This document shows, piece after piece, positions 53,701 through 63,245 of a stretch of 64,000 nucleotides of DNA. The translations under genes and the position numbers were made by a program. Under the pieces are notes generated by a model. That model was not told where the DNA came from. It did not search any database and worked only from the letters and a program-made list of their open reading frames with translations. Where the stretch lies: the NCBI RefSeq assembly GCF_035503745.1, contig NZ_DATJTC010000008.1:124001-188000 (forward strand), given 5' to 3'. Source of the DNA: Dyella_B sp035503745. Lineage in GTDB: Bacteria; Pseudomonadota; Gammaproteobacteria; Xanthomonadales; Rhodanobacteraceae. Every line of letters begins with the position of its first letter. The first letter of the stretch is position 1.

Positions 53701-54214
53701 CGATCTGCGCGGCGGCGACGACGGTACCCTCGTACGTCTGCTGCCCATGGCCGGCAACGTGCGCGAGGGCAAGTCCATCCGCTACGACAAGCTGCTGCAA
53801 CCCTGGGTGCTGCAGCTTCTGGCCAATGCCCGCGGCACGCACCTGTCCACCCATTTCTTCGCGCCGGATGGCACGGTGGCATTGCGCGCCATGGCAGCCG
53901 ACAATGCCGCCGCCTTACTCAATGCCCTGCTCGATGCCTGGCGGCAAGGCATGCAAGCGCCCTTGCCGATCGCTCGCCGCACCGCCTTTGCCTGGCTAAT
54001 CGCCGAGCGCGGCGAGAAACCTCCCGCCGAAGCGGCCAAGGCATGCTACGAAGGCAGCGATCTGCCCGGCGCACCGGGCGGCGAAGTCCATCGCGACCCC
54101 TGCCTCGCCCGCAGTTGGCGGCATTTCGGCGCGCTGCAGACCGATGGGTTCGAGCGTTGGCTGTCGCTCTACCGTCCGTTGCTGGACTCGGCCGAACTGG
54201 AGGACGGTGCATGA
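50720..54214 (+). CDS. recC: Exodeoxyribonuclease V subunit gamma (RecC)
   Basis: Large subunit of RecBCD that recognises Chi and splits the DNA strands. The 1,164 residues carry the RecC opening (GLMVIHGNRQEDLRDLLAAWL), the SNGIAQWLKLALA region, an inactivated helicase-like fold, PFRVVCLLGMNDGDYPRR and DDRYMFLEALLSARDALHISWVG. Starts ATG with its stop overlapping recB. Order recC-recB-recD without ptrA is usual in this group. Confidence 0.95.
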   Translation: MSTPYTAPSPIPIEPGLMVIHGNRQEDLRDLLAAWLQRAPLQPLENEVMLVQSNGIAQWLKLALARPMEAGGLGISAAVQMQLPGRFLWQAYRAALGDAAVPATSPFDKSRLVWRLLRLLPRHIGEAGFAPLRAMLGQVDDWRRLYRLALQVADLFDQYQVFRADWLEDWEHRNDVLRDSLRNRVVELPSAQRWQPRLWRLLLDDVPQAQRDSHRAAVHRHFMRHMQTEHVHAQALPRRIVVFGITSLPQQVLEALTALARISQVLMLVTNPCRHYWADIIEDRELLMAEQRRHARKPGTAQEPRYEDLHLHANPLLAAWGKQGRDFIRQLDAFDQPARYRDRFASIKRSIDVFQNVGSDSLLHQVQQAVLDLEAAPTAAQPRKPLLADDRSLRFHVAHSPQREVEILHDRLLDLFERAAREGRPLAPREVMVMVPDIRTYAPHIQAVFGRIAPEDPRYLPYSVADQPGRGASPLLVALEHLLALAQSRLTASDVMDLLDVPSLRRRFGIADGDLPILRRWITESGIRWGLDGEHKQVLGLPPDEQNSWLFGLRRMLLGYAAGDAPSLEGIAPYAEVGGLDATLLGPLSQLLDMLAHYWKLLGTPATPLQWSERLRRLLHDAFDTRGDDADTLRIDRLEDALDTWLDACHEADFTHALPIAVVSEDWLQSVDQNHLSQRFMGGAVNFGTLLPMRAIPFRVVCLLGMNDGDYPRRVSPSDIDLMARTGQHRPGDRSRREDDRYMFLEALLSARDALHISWVGHSVRDNSELPPSVLVGQLRDYLASGWRRPDDDADGANAHKQVLDSITTIHPLQPFSARYFTGDASSPLFTYATEWALARRSAPNAGNAPLDAWQAPSTLDIGVLQRFLAKPVATFYGDRLKVRFGETELGPDDDEPFALDGLENYAATDALLQSALAIDGHEAGTVLASAQRLRQQGTLPSGGFGTLLVKDLGNDVDRIMQRWQTAHAHWPRHQPALELRYVHGDVTLEGWLGDLRGGDDGTLVRLLPMAGNVREGKSIRYDKLLQPWVLQLLANARGTHLSTHFFAPDGTVALRAMAADNAAALLNALLDAWRQGMQAPLPIARRTAFAWLIAERGEKPPAEAAKACYEGSDLPGAPGGEVHRDPCLARSWRHFGALQTDGFERWLSLYRPLLDSAELEDGA

Positions 54215-57200
54215 GCGCGATGCAGCCACTCGATCCGCTGCAACTTCCCTTGCGCGGCATTCAATTGATCGAAGCCAGCGCCGGCACCGGGAAAACCTGG
54301 ACCTTGGCCGCGTTGTATTTGCGCTTGGTGCTTGGCCATGGCGGACAGGCGCCGCAGCTGCCGGCGCAGATTCTGGTGGTAACGTTTACGCGCGCCGCCA
54401 CGGCGGAGCTGCGCGAACGTATCCGCGAACGCCTCGCCCACGCTGCTGCCGCGTTTCGAGGCCAGCAGAACGCGGATGACTACCTGCAACGGCTGCTCGA
54501 CGAATATCCCGACCCCGACGCACGCGCGGCCGCCGCGCGTCGATTGGAGCTGGCCGCGCAGTGGATGGATGAGGCCGCCATCTACACCATCCACGGCTGG
54601 AGCCAGCGCATGCTGGCGCAGCACGCCCTCGAAGGCAATGATGCGGTCGATGAGATCGCAGACGAAAGCGCTCGCCTCGCCGAAGCCGTACGCGATTATT
54701 GGCGCTGCTTTTACGCCCCGCTGGAAGAGGTGCAAGCCGCCTCCGTGGCGACGCAATGGAGCAGCCCGCAAGCACTGCAAAACACGATCAGGCCGTTGCT
54801 TCGCTTGCCTTCCTCCCACGTACGTATTCAGGGTCGGCCCCTGCCCATGGTCGAAAACCTGGCGGAAACCTTGCACCACCATCAAGCGCCGGGCCACTCG
54901 GCCGAACAAGCCGCACGTGCCATGTGGTCGGCGGATGCACAGGCCATCGACGCCCTGCTGCGCGAGGCCGTACAGGCCAAGGTGTTAAAGAACAACATCT
55001 TCAAACCGGAAACCGTGGCGAACGAGCTGCCTGTGTTGCATGCATGGGCAAACGGCGCGAAAGCGGATCGCGAGATGCTAAGACGCTACACGCAAGCCAA
55101 GCTCGACGGCTCCGCCAGCAAGGGCGCCACGCCTCCCGCGCATGCCGCGTTCGAAGCCATCCAGCGATTGCTCGATGCCTGGGACGCCGAGCCGCCGCTG
55201 GCACCGATCCTGCTCGCGCATGCGTTACCGTGGGTCGCCCAGCGCGTGGAGCAGATCCGCCAGCGCCAGGCCAAACCCGGCTTCGACGATCTGCTGCGCC
55301 AGCTGGACATCGCCTTGCACGGCGAACACGGTGCGGCATTGGCCGACACCATCGCCGCACAATATCCCGCCGCGCTGATCGACGAATTCCAGGATACCGA
55401 TCCGCTGCAGTGGCGCATCTTCCAGCGCATCTATGCCGACCGTACGCCGGTCAGCCTGCTGCTGATTGGCGACCCCAAGCAGGCCATCTACGGTTTCCGC
55501 GGTGCGGACATCCACACTTATCTGCAGGCACGCGACGCGGCGCAGTCGCCGTCGTGGACGCTGAGCACCAACTATCGCTCGACCAAGCCGCTGGTCGCGG
55601 CGGTCAATCGGATTTTCCAGCATGCCGACCAATGGCCCTTCGGCGCGTTCGCGTTCGGGCATGGCGGGCATGAACTGTCCTTCCACCCCATTGATGCGGC
55701 GGGCACCCAGCGAACGCTACTGCGCGATGGACAACCGCTGGCGCCGATGCACCTGGAAGTGTTTGCCGGTGACAAACCGATGGGCACCGGGGCTTACATG
55801 GAAGTGGCCAGCAGCCATGCCGCCGCGCGCATTGTCGATCTGCTCGAGGCCGCACAGAATGGGCGTTGCCATTTTGTCGATGCGCAAGGCATGCAAACGC
55901 CACTCAGGCCACGCGACATCGCCGTGCTGGTACGTCGACGGCAGGAAGCGGCATGTATCGGCAAGGCGCTACGACAACGTGGCGTGGCCAGCGTATATCT
56001 GTCCGAAAGCGACTCCGTTTACGCCGCCGAAGAAGCATCGGACGTGCTGCTGTGGCTGCAAGCCTGCGCCATGCCAAGTTCTGATCGTGCCATGCGCGCC
56101 GCATTGGCAAGTGCCACGATGGATCGCAGCCTGGCGGAGCTTGACCGGCTCAATCACGACGAAGCCTATTGGGAAGCTTGCGGCGAGCACTTCCGCAGGC
56201 TGCAAGCCACCTGGCAGCGTCATGGCGTGCTGGCCATGTTGCAAAACCTGCTGCACACCTTCGACCTGCCCGCCCGCCTATTGAACAAGGCCCATGGCGA
56301 GCGTGCGCTGACCAATCTCCAGCACCTGGCCGAACTACTGCAGCATGCCGCTGCCAACCTCGACGGCGAATACGCGTTGATCCGTTATCTGGCTGCACAC
56401 ATCGCGCGGGTGGGCGAGCGCGATGCCGACATCGGCGAAGAGCAAGTCGTGCGCCTGGAAAGCGAGGCGGATCTGGTCAAGGTCATTACCATCCACAAAT
56501 CCAAGGGCTTGCAGTATCCGCTGGTCATGCTGCCTTTCCTGAGCCGTTTCCAGGATGCGCCCAAGGACAGCGTGCAGCCCTGGCACGACGATGAAGGTCG
56601 CACATGGATCGATCTGCTGCCCGATGAAGCCACGCGGCTTCGCATGGAGCGCGAACGCCTGCAGGAAGACCTGCGCTTGCTCTACGTCGCCCTCACCCGT
56701 GCCGAACATGCGTGCTGGGTAGGCGTGGCGAGCGTCTCGGTCGGCCATGGTCGTGCATCGATGCTGCATCGCTCGGCACTCGGCTATGTGCTGTCCGGCG
56801 GCACATTGATCGAACCCAGCGATCTGATGCCGCATGTGGAAGCGCTGCGCGGCGATTTGCGCGACATCCACATCCAGCCTGCCGAAGAAAGCGCAGGCAT
56901 GCGTATCTATCGCCCCTTGCGCGAGCCGCCGCGCGAACATCAGGCGCGCAGCTATGCGCTGCGCGCGCCGGAAGCGTGGTGGATCGCAAGTTACAGCGCG
57001 CTCACGCACGGCAACGATGAACCCGCGCGGCAAATCGCACCGGAAACCGCCAGCCAAGACGTACTTACCGAAGCCGCGCGCGAACCGGCCCCATGGACCG
57101 CCGTCGGCGGCGACTACGGCATGCACGCATTTCCGCGCGGCGCCGAACCCGGCACTTTCCTGCATGACGTACTCCAGTGGATCGCCGAAGCCGGCTTCGC

Positions 57201-57867
57201 CTCCGTTGCCATCGATACCTCGGCGCTGGCGCAGCAAGTCGCACGCCGCTGCCAGCGGCGCGGCTGGCAGATGTGGATCGCGCCGCTGATGCAATGGCTG
57301 CCCGCGCTGTTGAAAACCACGCTTGCCTCGCCCGAGGGCGTAGACCTCGTGCTTGCCAGCCTGGACGATCACCGCCGCTATCAGGCCGAACTGGAATTTT
57401 GGTTCGAAGCCCATCACGTGGACACCCGGCGTTTGGACGAACTGGTCTGCCGCCACACCCTCGACGGCGCGCCGCGCGTGCCGCTGCCGCCCAATCGCAT
57501 CGATGGCATGCTCAAGGGTTTTATCGACCTTATCGTGGTGCACGGCGGCCGCTATTACGTGATCGACTACAAATCCAACTGGCTCGGCGATACCGCCAGC
57601 GCCTACACGCCGGCTGCAATGCGCCAGGTCACGCTGCAATCGCGTTACGACTTGCAATACGCCATCTACACGCTCGCGCTGCACCGCCAATTGCGAGCCC
57701 GGCTGCCCGGCTACGACTACGAACGGCACGTGGGTGGCGTGCTCTATCTTTATCTGCGCGGCATCGACGGCCATGGCCACGGCGTACATGCGGAGCGATT
57801 GCCTTATGCGCTGGTCGACGCGATGGATCGCCTGTTTGCCCAAGGAGCACACGCCGATGCCGCTTGA
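54211..57867 (+). CDS. recB: Exodeoxyribonuclease V subunit beta (RecB)
   Basis: Helicase-nuclease subunit of RecBCD. From the ATG at 54211 (four-base overlap with recC) the product is 1,218 residues. UvrD-type motifs: Walker A ASAGTGKTW (22-30), AALIDEFQDTDPLQWRIF, LIGDPKQAIYGFRGAD, and ITIHKSKGLQYPLV. The C-terminal nuclease domain shows IDGMLKGFIDLIV and YYVIDYKSNWLG (about 1098-1120) with the DYK catalytic residues intact, so it should be an active nuclease. Confidence 0.96.
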   Translation: MSAMQPLDPLQLPLRGIQLIEASAGTGKTWTLAALYLRLVLGHGGQAPQLPAQILVVTFTRAATAELRERIRERLAHAAAAFRGQQNADDYLQRLLDEYPDPDARAAAARRLELAAQWMDEAAIYTIHGWSQRMLAQHALEGNDAVDEIADESARLAEAVRDYWRCFYAPLEEVQAASVATQWSSPQALQNTIRPLLRLPSSHVRIQGRPLPMVENLAETLHHHQAPGHSAEQAARAMWSADAQAIDALLREAVQAKVLKNNIFKPETVANELPVLHAWANGAKADREMLRRYTQAKLDGSASKGATPPAHAAFEAIQRLLDAWDAEPPLAPILLAHALPWVAQRVEQIRQRQAKPGFDDLLRQLDIALHGEHGAALADTIAAQYPAALIDEFQDTDPLQWRIFQRIYADRTPVSLLLIGDPKQAIYGFRGADIHTYLQARDAAQSPSWTLSTNYRSTKPLVAAVNRIFQHADQWPFGAFAFGHGGHELSFHPIDAAGTQRTLLRDGQPLAPMHLEVFAGDKPMGTGAYMEVASSHAAARIVDLLEAAQNGRCHFVDAQGMQTPLRPRDIAVLVRRRQEAACIGKALRQRGVASVYLSESDSVYAAEEASDVLLWLQACAMPSSDRAMRAALASATMDRSLAELDRLNHDEAYWEACGEHFRRLQATWQRHGVLAMLQNLLHTFDLPARLLNKAHGERALTNLQHLAELLQHAAANLDGEYALIRYLAAHIARVGERDADIGEEQVVRLESEADLVKVITIHKSKGLQYPLVMLPFLSRFQDAPKDSVQPWHDDEGRTWIDLLPDEATRLRMERERLQEDLRLLYVALTRAEHACWVGVASVSVGHGRASMLHRSALGYVLSGGTLIEPSDLMPHVEALRGDLRDIHIQPAEESAGMRIYRPLREPPREHQARSYALRAPEAWWIASYSALTHGNDEPARQIAPETASQDVLTEAAREPAPWTAVGGDYGMHAFPRGAEPGTFLHDVLQWIAEAGFASVAIDTSALAQQVARRCQRRGWQMWIAPLMQWLPALLKTTLASPEGVDLVLASLDDHRRYQAELEFWFEAHHVDTRRLDELVCRHTLDGAPRVPLPPNRIDGMLKGFIDLIVVHGGRYYVIDYKSNWLGDTASAYTPAAMRQVTLQSRYDLQYAIYTLALHRQLRARLPGYDYERHVGGVLYLYLRGIDGHGHGVHAERLPYALVDAMDRLFAQGAHADAA

Positions 57868-59830
57868 GGCCCTGCCCAGCCTGCTGGCCGACGAAGCCGC
57901 GCGGCGCACGCTGCGTCCGCTCGACCTTGCGTTTGCGCGCTTCATCGGCGAATGCGATCCACACGCCGAGCCGTGCCTGTTGTTGATCGCCGCGCTCGCC
58001 AGCCGCCAGCTCGACGATGGTCACCCATGCCTGGATTTGCAGGCCGCTGCGGATCTTGCGCTGGAACAACTCTGGCCCGCCACATGGCTGGAGATGCTGG
58101 CCGGCGTACCCTCCCTCTCATCGCCGTTGCTGGCCGGCCCCGACGGGCAGCCTGCCAACGCACCGCTGGTGCTGGACCGGCATCGCGTGTATCTGCGCCG
58201 CTACTGGGAATACGAATGCCGTGTTGCACGCGGCATCGCCGCGCGGCTGCAGCATGCGGTGCCATCGCCTGAAAGGCTGCGCGACGAACTGGCACGCCTG
58301 TTTTCCGATGCCCCGCAAACATCGCCCGATTGGCAGCGTGTTGCTTGTGCCTTGGCGGCGCGAGGCGGCTTCAGCCTTATCACCGGCGGCCCCGGCACCG
58401 GCAAAACCACCACCGTGGTGCGCCTGCTGGGCTTGTTGCAAACCCTGCAGCTGCGCGAACAGGACACGCCCTTGCGCATGCGCCTGGCGGCGCCCACGGG
58501 CAAGGCGGCCGCGCGGCTCAACGCGTCGATCGCGGCGCAGGTTGCGCGGCTGGATGTCGGCGAACGCGTCCGCGCCGCGATACCGCGCGACGTGGAAACG
58601 CTCCATCGCCTGCTCGGCGCGCGCACGGATAGCCGGCGCTATGCGCACGACGGCCGTCACCCCCTGCACGTGGACGTCTTGGTGATCGACGAAGCGTCGA
58701 TGATCGATCTGGAGATGATGGCCGCCGTGCTGGACGCATTGCCGCCCCATGCCCGCCTGATCCTGCTTGGCGACAAGGACCAGCTTTCATCGGTGGAGGC
58801 CGGCGCTGTACTGGGCGAACTGGGCCAGCGCGCCGAACAGGGCCATTACGATGCACCAACCGCGGCCTGGCTGCACGCGGTGGGTACGGGCAGCGTCGAT
58901 GCGTTCGTGCACGCGGATGCCCGCCCACTCGATCAGCACATCGCCATGTTGCGCAGCAGCCATCGTTTTGGTGCCGACAGCGGCATCGGGCGCTTGGCCG
59001 CCGCCGTCAACGCAGGCGAAGTCACCGCCGTGCGCGATGTGTTGGGCGCGCAAGCCGGCGACATCGCATGGATCGCCGACGGCGCGAATTCGCCTTTCTT
59101 GGCGTCGATCGCTCTGAACGGCGACGCCGGACGCTTCGGCATCGAAGCCGCGCAGGGCGAGCCTCACGGGTTCCGCTTCTATCTTGGCCAGCTGCAACAG
59201 CATCGCCCGGCAGCGTCCGCCGACAGCATCACCTTCCGTCGCTGGGCGAACAACGTGCTTGGGGCGTTCAATCATTTCCAGGTGCTGTGCGCGGTGCGTC
59301 AGGGGCCGGCGGGTACCGAGCGGCTCAATCGCGACATCGCCGCCACCTTGCTTGCCACCGGGCTAATTGAATCCGATCGAGGCTGGTACGAAGGCCGCCC
59401 GGTGATGATGACCCGTAACGACTACAGCCTGGGCCTGATGAACGGCGACGTCGGCGTAACGCTGCGCATGCCGGGCCCTGACGGCGAACTTCGTCTCTAC
59501 GTGGCATTTCCGATGACGCGCGATGGCGCGGTCGCCGAAGCGGATCATGAAGGCGTCGGTATTCGCTGCATATTGCCGTCCCGGCTCGGCGACGTGGAAA
59601 CGGTGTATGCGATGACCGTGCACAAATCGCAGGGTTCGGAGTTTGAACACGTGGCGCTGGTATTGCCGGACGAAGGCTCGGCGATCCTCACACGCGAGTT
59701 GCTTTATACCGGCATTACGCGTGCGCGCCGATGGTTGAGCCTGTTCGCCGGACAAGCGAGCGTGGAACAGGCGATCGGGCAGCGGACGCGTCGTTATTCA
59801 GGCCTATCGGATCGACTGGCGCCGGTTTGA
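57857..59830 (+). CDS. recD: Exodeoxyribonuclease V subunit alpha (RecD)
   Basis: Fast 5'-3' helicase subunit of RecBCD, 657 residues. Walker A GGPGTGKTTTV begins near residue 177, motif II is VLVIDEASMIDL, motif III LLGDKDQLSSVEAGAVL and the late motif AMTVHKSQGSEFEHV. AAGGAG precedes the ATG at 57857; overlaps recB by 11 bases. It converges on the pilin gene with only 16 bases between stops. Confidence 0.96.
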   Translation: MPLEALPSLLADEAARRTLRPLDLAFARFIGECDPHAEPCLLLIAALASRQLDDGHPCLDLQAAADLALEQLWPATWLEMLAGVPSLSSPLLAGPDGQPANAPLVLDRHRVYLRRYWEYECRVARGIAARLQHAVPSPERLRDELARLFSDAPQTSPDWQRVACALAARGGFSLITGGPGTGKTTTVVRLLGLLQTLQLREQDTPLRMRLAAPTGKAAARLNASIAAQVARLDVGERVRAAIPRDVETLHRLLGARTDSRRYAHDGRHPLHVDVLVIDEASMIDLEMMAAVLDALPPHARLILLGDKDQLSSVEAGAVLGELGQRAEQGHYDAPTAAWLHAVGTGSVDAFVHADARPLDQHIAMLRSSHRFGADSGIGRLAAAVNAGEVTAVRDVLGAQAGDIAWIADGANSPFLASIALNGDAGRFGIEAAQGEPHGFRFYLGQLQQHRPAASADSITFRRWANNVLGAFNHFQVLCAVRQGPAGTERLNRDIAATLLATGLIESDRGWYEGRPVMMTRNDYSLGLMNGDVGVTLRMPGPDGELRLYVAFPMTRDGAVAEADHEGVGIRCILPSRLGDVETVYAMTVHKSQGSEFEHVALVLPDEGSAILTRELLYTGITRARRWLSLFAGQASVEQAIGQRTRRYSGLSDRLAPV

Positions 59831-59846
59831 GCGTAAGCGACCATCG

Positions 59847-60266
59847 TCACCAGCAACGACCGTTCGCATTGGCGGTGGCATCCGCGCGATCGGGCGATTT
59901 TTTCCCGGTGCTGTCCAGCGTCATCATCCCGCAGGCGTCGCCGGCTTGGTGATTGATGGGCAGCGCTGCTACCACGTAATGCTGTGCATCCTCACCGTCC
60001 AGGCTCAGTAATGGCTCATAATTGGCGCCGGGCGACGACGACGCGTTGGCGTACCCGAATTTGCCCAGGTCGTCGGTGTAGCGGTTATAGGTGGCGTACC
60101 AACGCTCCTCGGCATGCGCGATGCTCATCAGCATCTGCCGCGCGTCCGCGCGACGCGCACGAAAGACGTAGTGCCGATACGACGCTGATGCCAGCACCAA
60201 CAGGATCGCAACGATGGCCACCACGATCAGCACTTCCAACAACGTGAATCCTTTACCGCGATCCAT
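59847..60266 (-). CDS. Type IV pilin, PilE-like
   Basis: A 139-residue type IV prepilin. Cleavage motif KG|FTLLEV (Gly6/Phe7) with Glu at mature position 5, then a long hydrophobic helix (about 8-30). The globular part keeps the minor-pilin pattern ERWYATYNRYTDDL and two C-terminal cysteines (Cys at ACGMM and RCW) that would form the D-region disulfide. Last gene of the leftward pilW-pilX-pilY1-pilE set, so a PilE-like minor pilin rather than the major pilin. Confidence 0.85.
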   Translation of the reverse strand: MDRGKGFTLLEVLIVVAIVAILLVLASASYRHYVFRARRADARQMLMSIAHAEERWYATYNRYTDDLGKFGYANASSSPGANYEPLLSLDGEDAQHYVVAALPINHQAGDACGMMTLDSTGKKSPDRADATANANGRCW

Positions 60267-60276
60267 CGCTTTTTCC

Positions 60277-62547
60277 TCAAGGGTCCTGACTCAATATCGA
60301 CCACGAGCGTCGCCGCCACGTGGGACTGCCGAACGAGAGTGGTAACGTCAAGCTGCCCTGGTTGCCTTTCAGGTGCACGCCGGGAAGCAGCAACTTGCCG
60401 CCGCCGACGGCGGTCGCAACCGGTAGCGTGCCGGCCGTTGGCGGGTGATCGATCTGGCCGCCTATATACCAAGCACTGCCTGCGGCAAGCAGCGCATTTC
60501 CAGGGCCGCCGGTCAATGCATCGACGGCCATGACACTACCGGACGATGGCGCATCAGGGTGAGGTACCAACGTGCTGACCAGCAGCGAATTCGTATTGAA
60601 CAGCGCAGTGGGCGTAACGACCACGCGCTCCCCGCGTTGCGCATCGAGCTTGAAATACCAGCCGCCCACCGTGGCGGCCACCGGGTTGGCGCTAAGGCTG
60701 CGCAAGGTGGCACCAGCGTACGGGCTCGCCGGGTCGGCGATGGCGGTCTCGGTCAACGTTTGCACCTGCAGATTTTCGTGCGGCACGGTGACGGGGTTGC
60801 CTTGGCTATCCACGCGATCCCTCACTCCGTAGACCGCCTGCACCGGCAGGTCGTCGCCAACATCCCCTTCGCCCAGGTATTTGCCGGTGCCGAACACCAC
60901 CATGAAACGGTGGGTGAGCGGATCGGGAAACAACCGCGGCATCACGGTGATCGGTTGCGCACCCTGTAACTGCGGCCGGTAGGCGAGCGTCACCTTCCAT
61001 TGCGTGGGGTCGGGTGACGAAAGATCGAAACGCCAAAGATTGCCGGCCAGGTCGCCAGCGAATGCCACGTCGTCAACCTGATCGCCCTGGTAATCGCCCA
61101 GCACGGGCGAGGAGAGGCCGTAACTGGAAACGCCGGCAACGTCGGTGGGTGTCTTCAGTTCGGCCATCACCTCGCCCGTTTGCGCATCCAATACGAACAG
61201 CGCGCTGAAATCGGCCGGCGCCGCTTTGGCTACGGCTTCGCAATCGGTGGGCTGGTCGGGCTTGCTGCAATCGGGGAAATAGCCGCCGGGCACCAACACG
61301 CCCCAGCGCCCGTTCGCCAGGCGCGCGATCGCGGGCTGGCCATAGGTGTAGCCAAGGTCGGCTGCGTTGTAGGCGTTGCCGGACGCCGCCGTGCCTGGCA
61401 TGGCATCGGCGTCGAACTCCCACAGCACGGTGCGCTGGGGATAGGCTTCGCTTGCCGAGTCCGGACGCGTGACGTCGAGGGCATAGACACCGCGACCACC
61501 CAGGCGCAAGCCGCCAACCAGCAATGTGTGCCAGGCATGTTCGCCCTGCTCGCTGAAAAACACGTCTCGGACCACCGGCGTTGCATCCACGGTCGGCGCG
61601 TAGTGCCATGCGCTAGCGCTGGTGAGATTGCCCAGATGGGCATAGACCGCACGCGGCACGAACCCGAAGACCTCCCTGCCCGCATCCGTGCCTGGATCGT
61701 ATGAGGTGCAATGGTTTTCCTCATCGTGCATCAGGCAGCGCGGCACCGGCGCGCGGAATCCATGCAGCATGCCGTCATTGGCACCGATGTAGACGACCGG
61801 TTGCCTGTCGGCGTTCGCCGCGACGAACTGGTCATAGGTTTGCGCATCGGCGGCCAGTTCCGGGGACACAACCGGCACACCCTGGATTGTCGCCGGCCAC
61901 GCATTTGCGTACTGGCCGGCGGGCATGCCCACATAGACCGCCTGCGAGCCGACAATGCCGCCAAGCAAATTTCCGCGCCTGCGCATCGTGCCGGAAGCTT
62001 CTTCGGTGCGGTCGCCACGAAGGTAGGCGACGCGCCGTTCAAGCGTGTCGGCGTAGACGTCCTTCGGTACAGGCGCCATCAAACCCCGCACCTGCGCTGC
62101 ATCGTAGTGGGATTCCCGCTCGAACGGCATGCCGGCACCGATACCGGTTGCCACATCCACGCCTAAGGTGAGGATGGTTCGCCGCTCGGGCGGTGTCACC
62201 GACGCGCTTGTCAACAGCGATGCGGCATCCCACAGCACCGGTGAAAGCGTGCCATCGACATTCAGCGCCGCCGCACGCAACCGGCCCGATCCATCCGATG
62301 GGTCGTAGCCGCCTTCAAATACCAGCGCGCCGGGGACAAGAACGCCCGCACTGGCACCGATCACCGCATCCCTCGATGCATCCCCGGACCGATCCAGCGG
62401 CCACGGACTGAGTTCGACCGTACCCGCGGCCTGCGAGGTGAACGCAGCCACAGGGGATGACGAAAGCGCACACATGTTTATCGCGGCGATGGCAAAAGCC
62501 GCGAGATGCAGGGACATTTGCTTGAATGAGATGAGTCGCATGAGCAT
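60277..62547 (-). CDS. pilY1: PilY1-type pilus tip protein, short form
   Basis: Exported pilus-associated protein of 756 residues from the ATG at 62547; nearby in-frame starts are possible. After a signal peptide it is mainly the PilY1 C-terminal beta-propeller: VVYIGANDGMLHGF, EVFGFVPRAVYAHL, PVLGDYQGDQVDDVAFAGD (calcium-binding type loop) and LFVFGTGKYLGEGD-like strands. The N-terminal vWA domain of classical PilY1 is missing, making it several hundred residues shorter. The calcium loop suggests retained control of pilus extension or adhesion. Confidence 0.85.
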   Translation of the reverse strand: MLMRLISFKQMSLHLAAFAIAAINMCALSSSPVAAFTSQAAGTVELSPWPLDRSGDASRDAVIGASAGVLVPGALVFEGGYDPSDGSGRLRAAALNVDGTLSPVLWDAASLLTSASVTPPERRTILTLGVDVATGIGAGMPFERESHYDAAQVRGLMAPVPKDVYADTLERRVAYLRGDRTEEASGTMRRRGNLLGGIVGSQAVYVGMPAGQYANAWPATIQGVPVVSPELAADAQTYDQFVAANADRQPVVYIGANDGMLHGFRAPVPRCLMHDEENHCTSYDPGTDAGREVFGFVPRAVYAHLGNLTSASAWHYAPTVDATPVVRDVFFSEQGEHAWHTLLVGGLRLGGRGVYALDVTRPDSASEAYPQRTVLWEFDADAMPGTAASGNAYNAADLGYTYGQPAIARLANGRWGVLVPGGYFPDCSKPDQPTDCEAVAKAAPADFSALFVLDAQTGEVMAELKTPTDVAGVSSYGLSSPVLGDYQGDQVDDVAFAGDLAGNLWRFDLSSPDPTQWKVTLAYRPQLQGAQPITVMPRLFPDPLTHRFMVVFGTGKYLGEGDVGDDLPVQAVYGVRDRVDSQGNPVTVPHENLQVQTLTETAIADPASPYAGATLRSLSANPVAATVGGWYFKLDAQRGERVVVTPTALFNTNSLLVSTLVPHPDAPSSGSVMAVDALTGGPGNALLAAGSAWYIGGQIDHPPTAGTLPVATAVGGGKLLLPGVHLKGNQGSLTLPLSFGSPTWRRRSWSILSQDP

Positions 62548-62554
62548 GCTGCTA

Positions 62555-63226
62555 TCAGTGGCTGGCCGGCGCATCGAAGGTGCTCTGCACCACGCTCACG
62601 ACGTTCGGGTTGCCGCCCGTGGCGCGCGCGGTAATGCGATAGATGTGCATGCTCCCCGCAGCGGGATCGTCGTTGTTCGGGCCGGTGCTTCCCGATTCGC
62701 GCAAGCCATCGGCACCCGGCGGCGCCTCGCTGCCAAGGTCTTCGATCAGATACACCGGATTCCTGGCCAGACTGGCCGTCGGCTGCGCGCTGTTGCGGGT
62801 AAAGCCGCCTTGGGTTGTACCGGTATAGGTCACGCCAACACCGGGCAACCAGCCCTGCGCGGATAGAAACCGAGTCACCGCACCCCCGGCGCGGTAGGGC
62901 GCGCTGGATGGACGGTAGATCACGCAACCATCGTCATGGGAAATGGCGCCGTCCAGGCAGTGAAGCCGAACACCGGCGTGACTGGCGACGGACCATATCT
63001 TGTACTCCGCCCCGCGCAACGCCGTTTCCGCGCTCGCCTGGGCCTGCTGCGCATTGCGCAAGCTTCCCGCCATGCGCTCCTGCAGCAACGAGCGTTCGCA
63101 TGCGCTGATCGCCAACAAGCTGGTCAATATAAGGAAGATCAACGCCACGATCAGCGCCGAGCCGCGTTGACGGCGCGTCGGCGTGCGCCGTGCGTACGCG
63201 GATGTTGATCTTGATGATTCTTTCAT
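62555..63226 (-). CDS. pilX: Type IV pilus assembly protein PilX
   Basis: Minor pilin-like protein of 223 residues. The ATG at 63226 has AAGGAT upstream. A basic leader RRQRG is followed by SALIVALIFLILTSLLAIS, the PilX-type N-terminal helix without Glu5, and then ERSLLQERMAGSLRNAQQAQASAETALR, a highly typical PilX segment. Lies between pilW and pilY1 in the same direction. Confidence 0.9.
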   Translation of the reverse strand: MKESSRSTSAYARRTPTRRQRGSALIVALIFLILTSLLAISACERSLLQERMAGSLRNAQQAQASAETALRGAEYKIWSVASHAGVRLHCLDGAISHDDGCVIYRPSSAPYRAGGAVTRFLSAQGWLPGVGVTYTGTTQGGFTRNSAQPTASLARNPVYLIEDLGSEAPPGADGLRESGSTGPNNDDPAAGSMHIYRITARATGGNPNVVSVVQSTFDAPASH

Positions 63227-63245
63227 GCGGCATCCTTGCCTGGCC

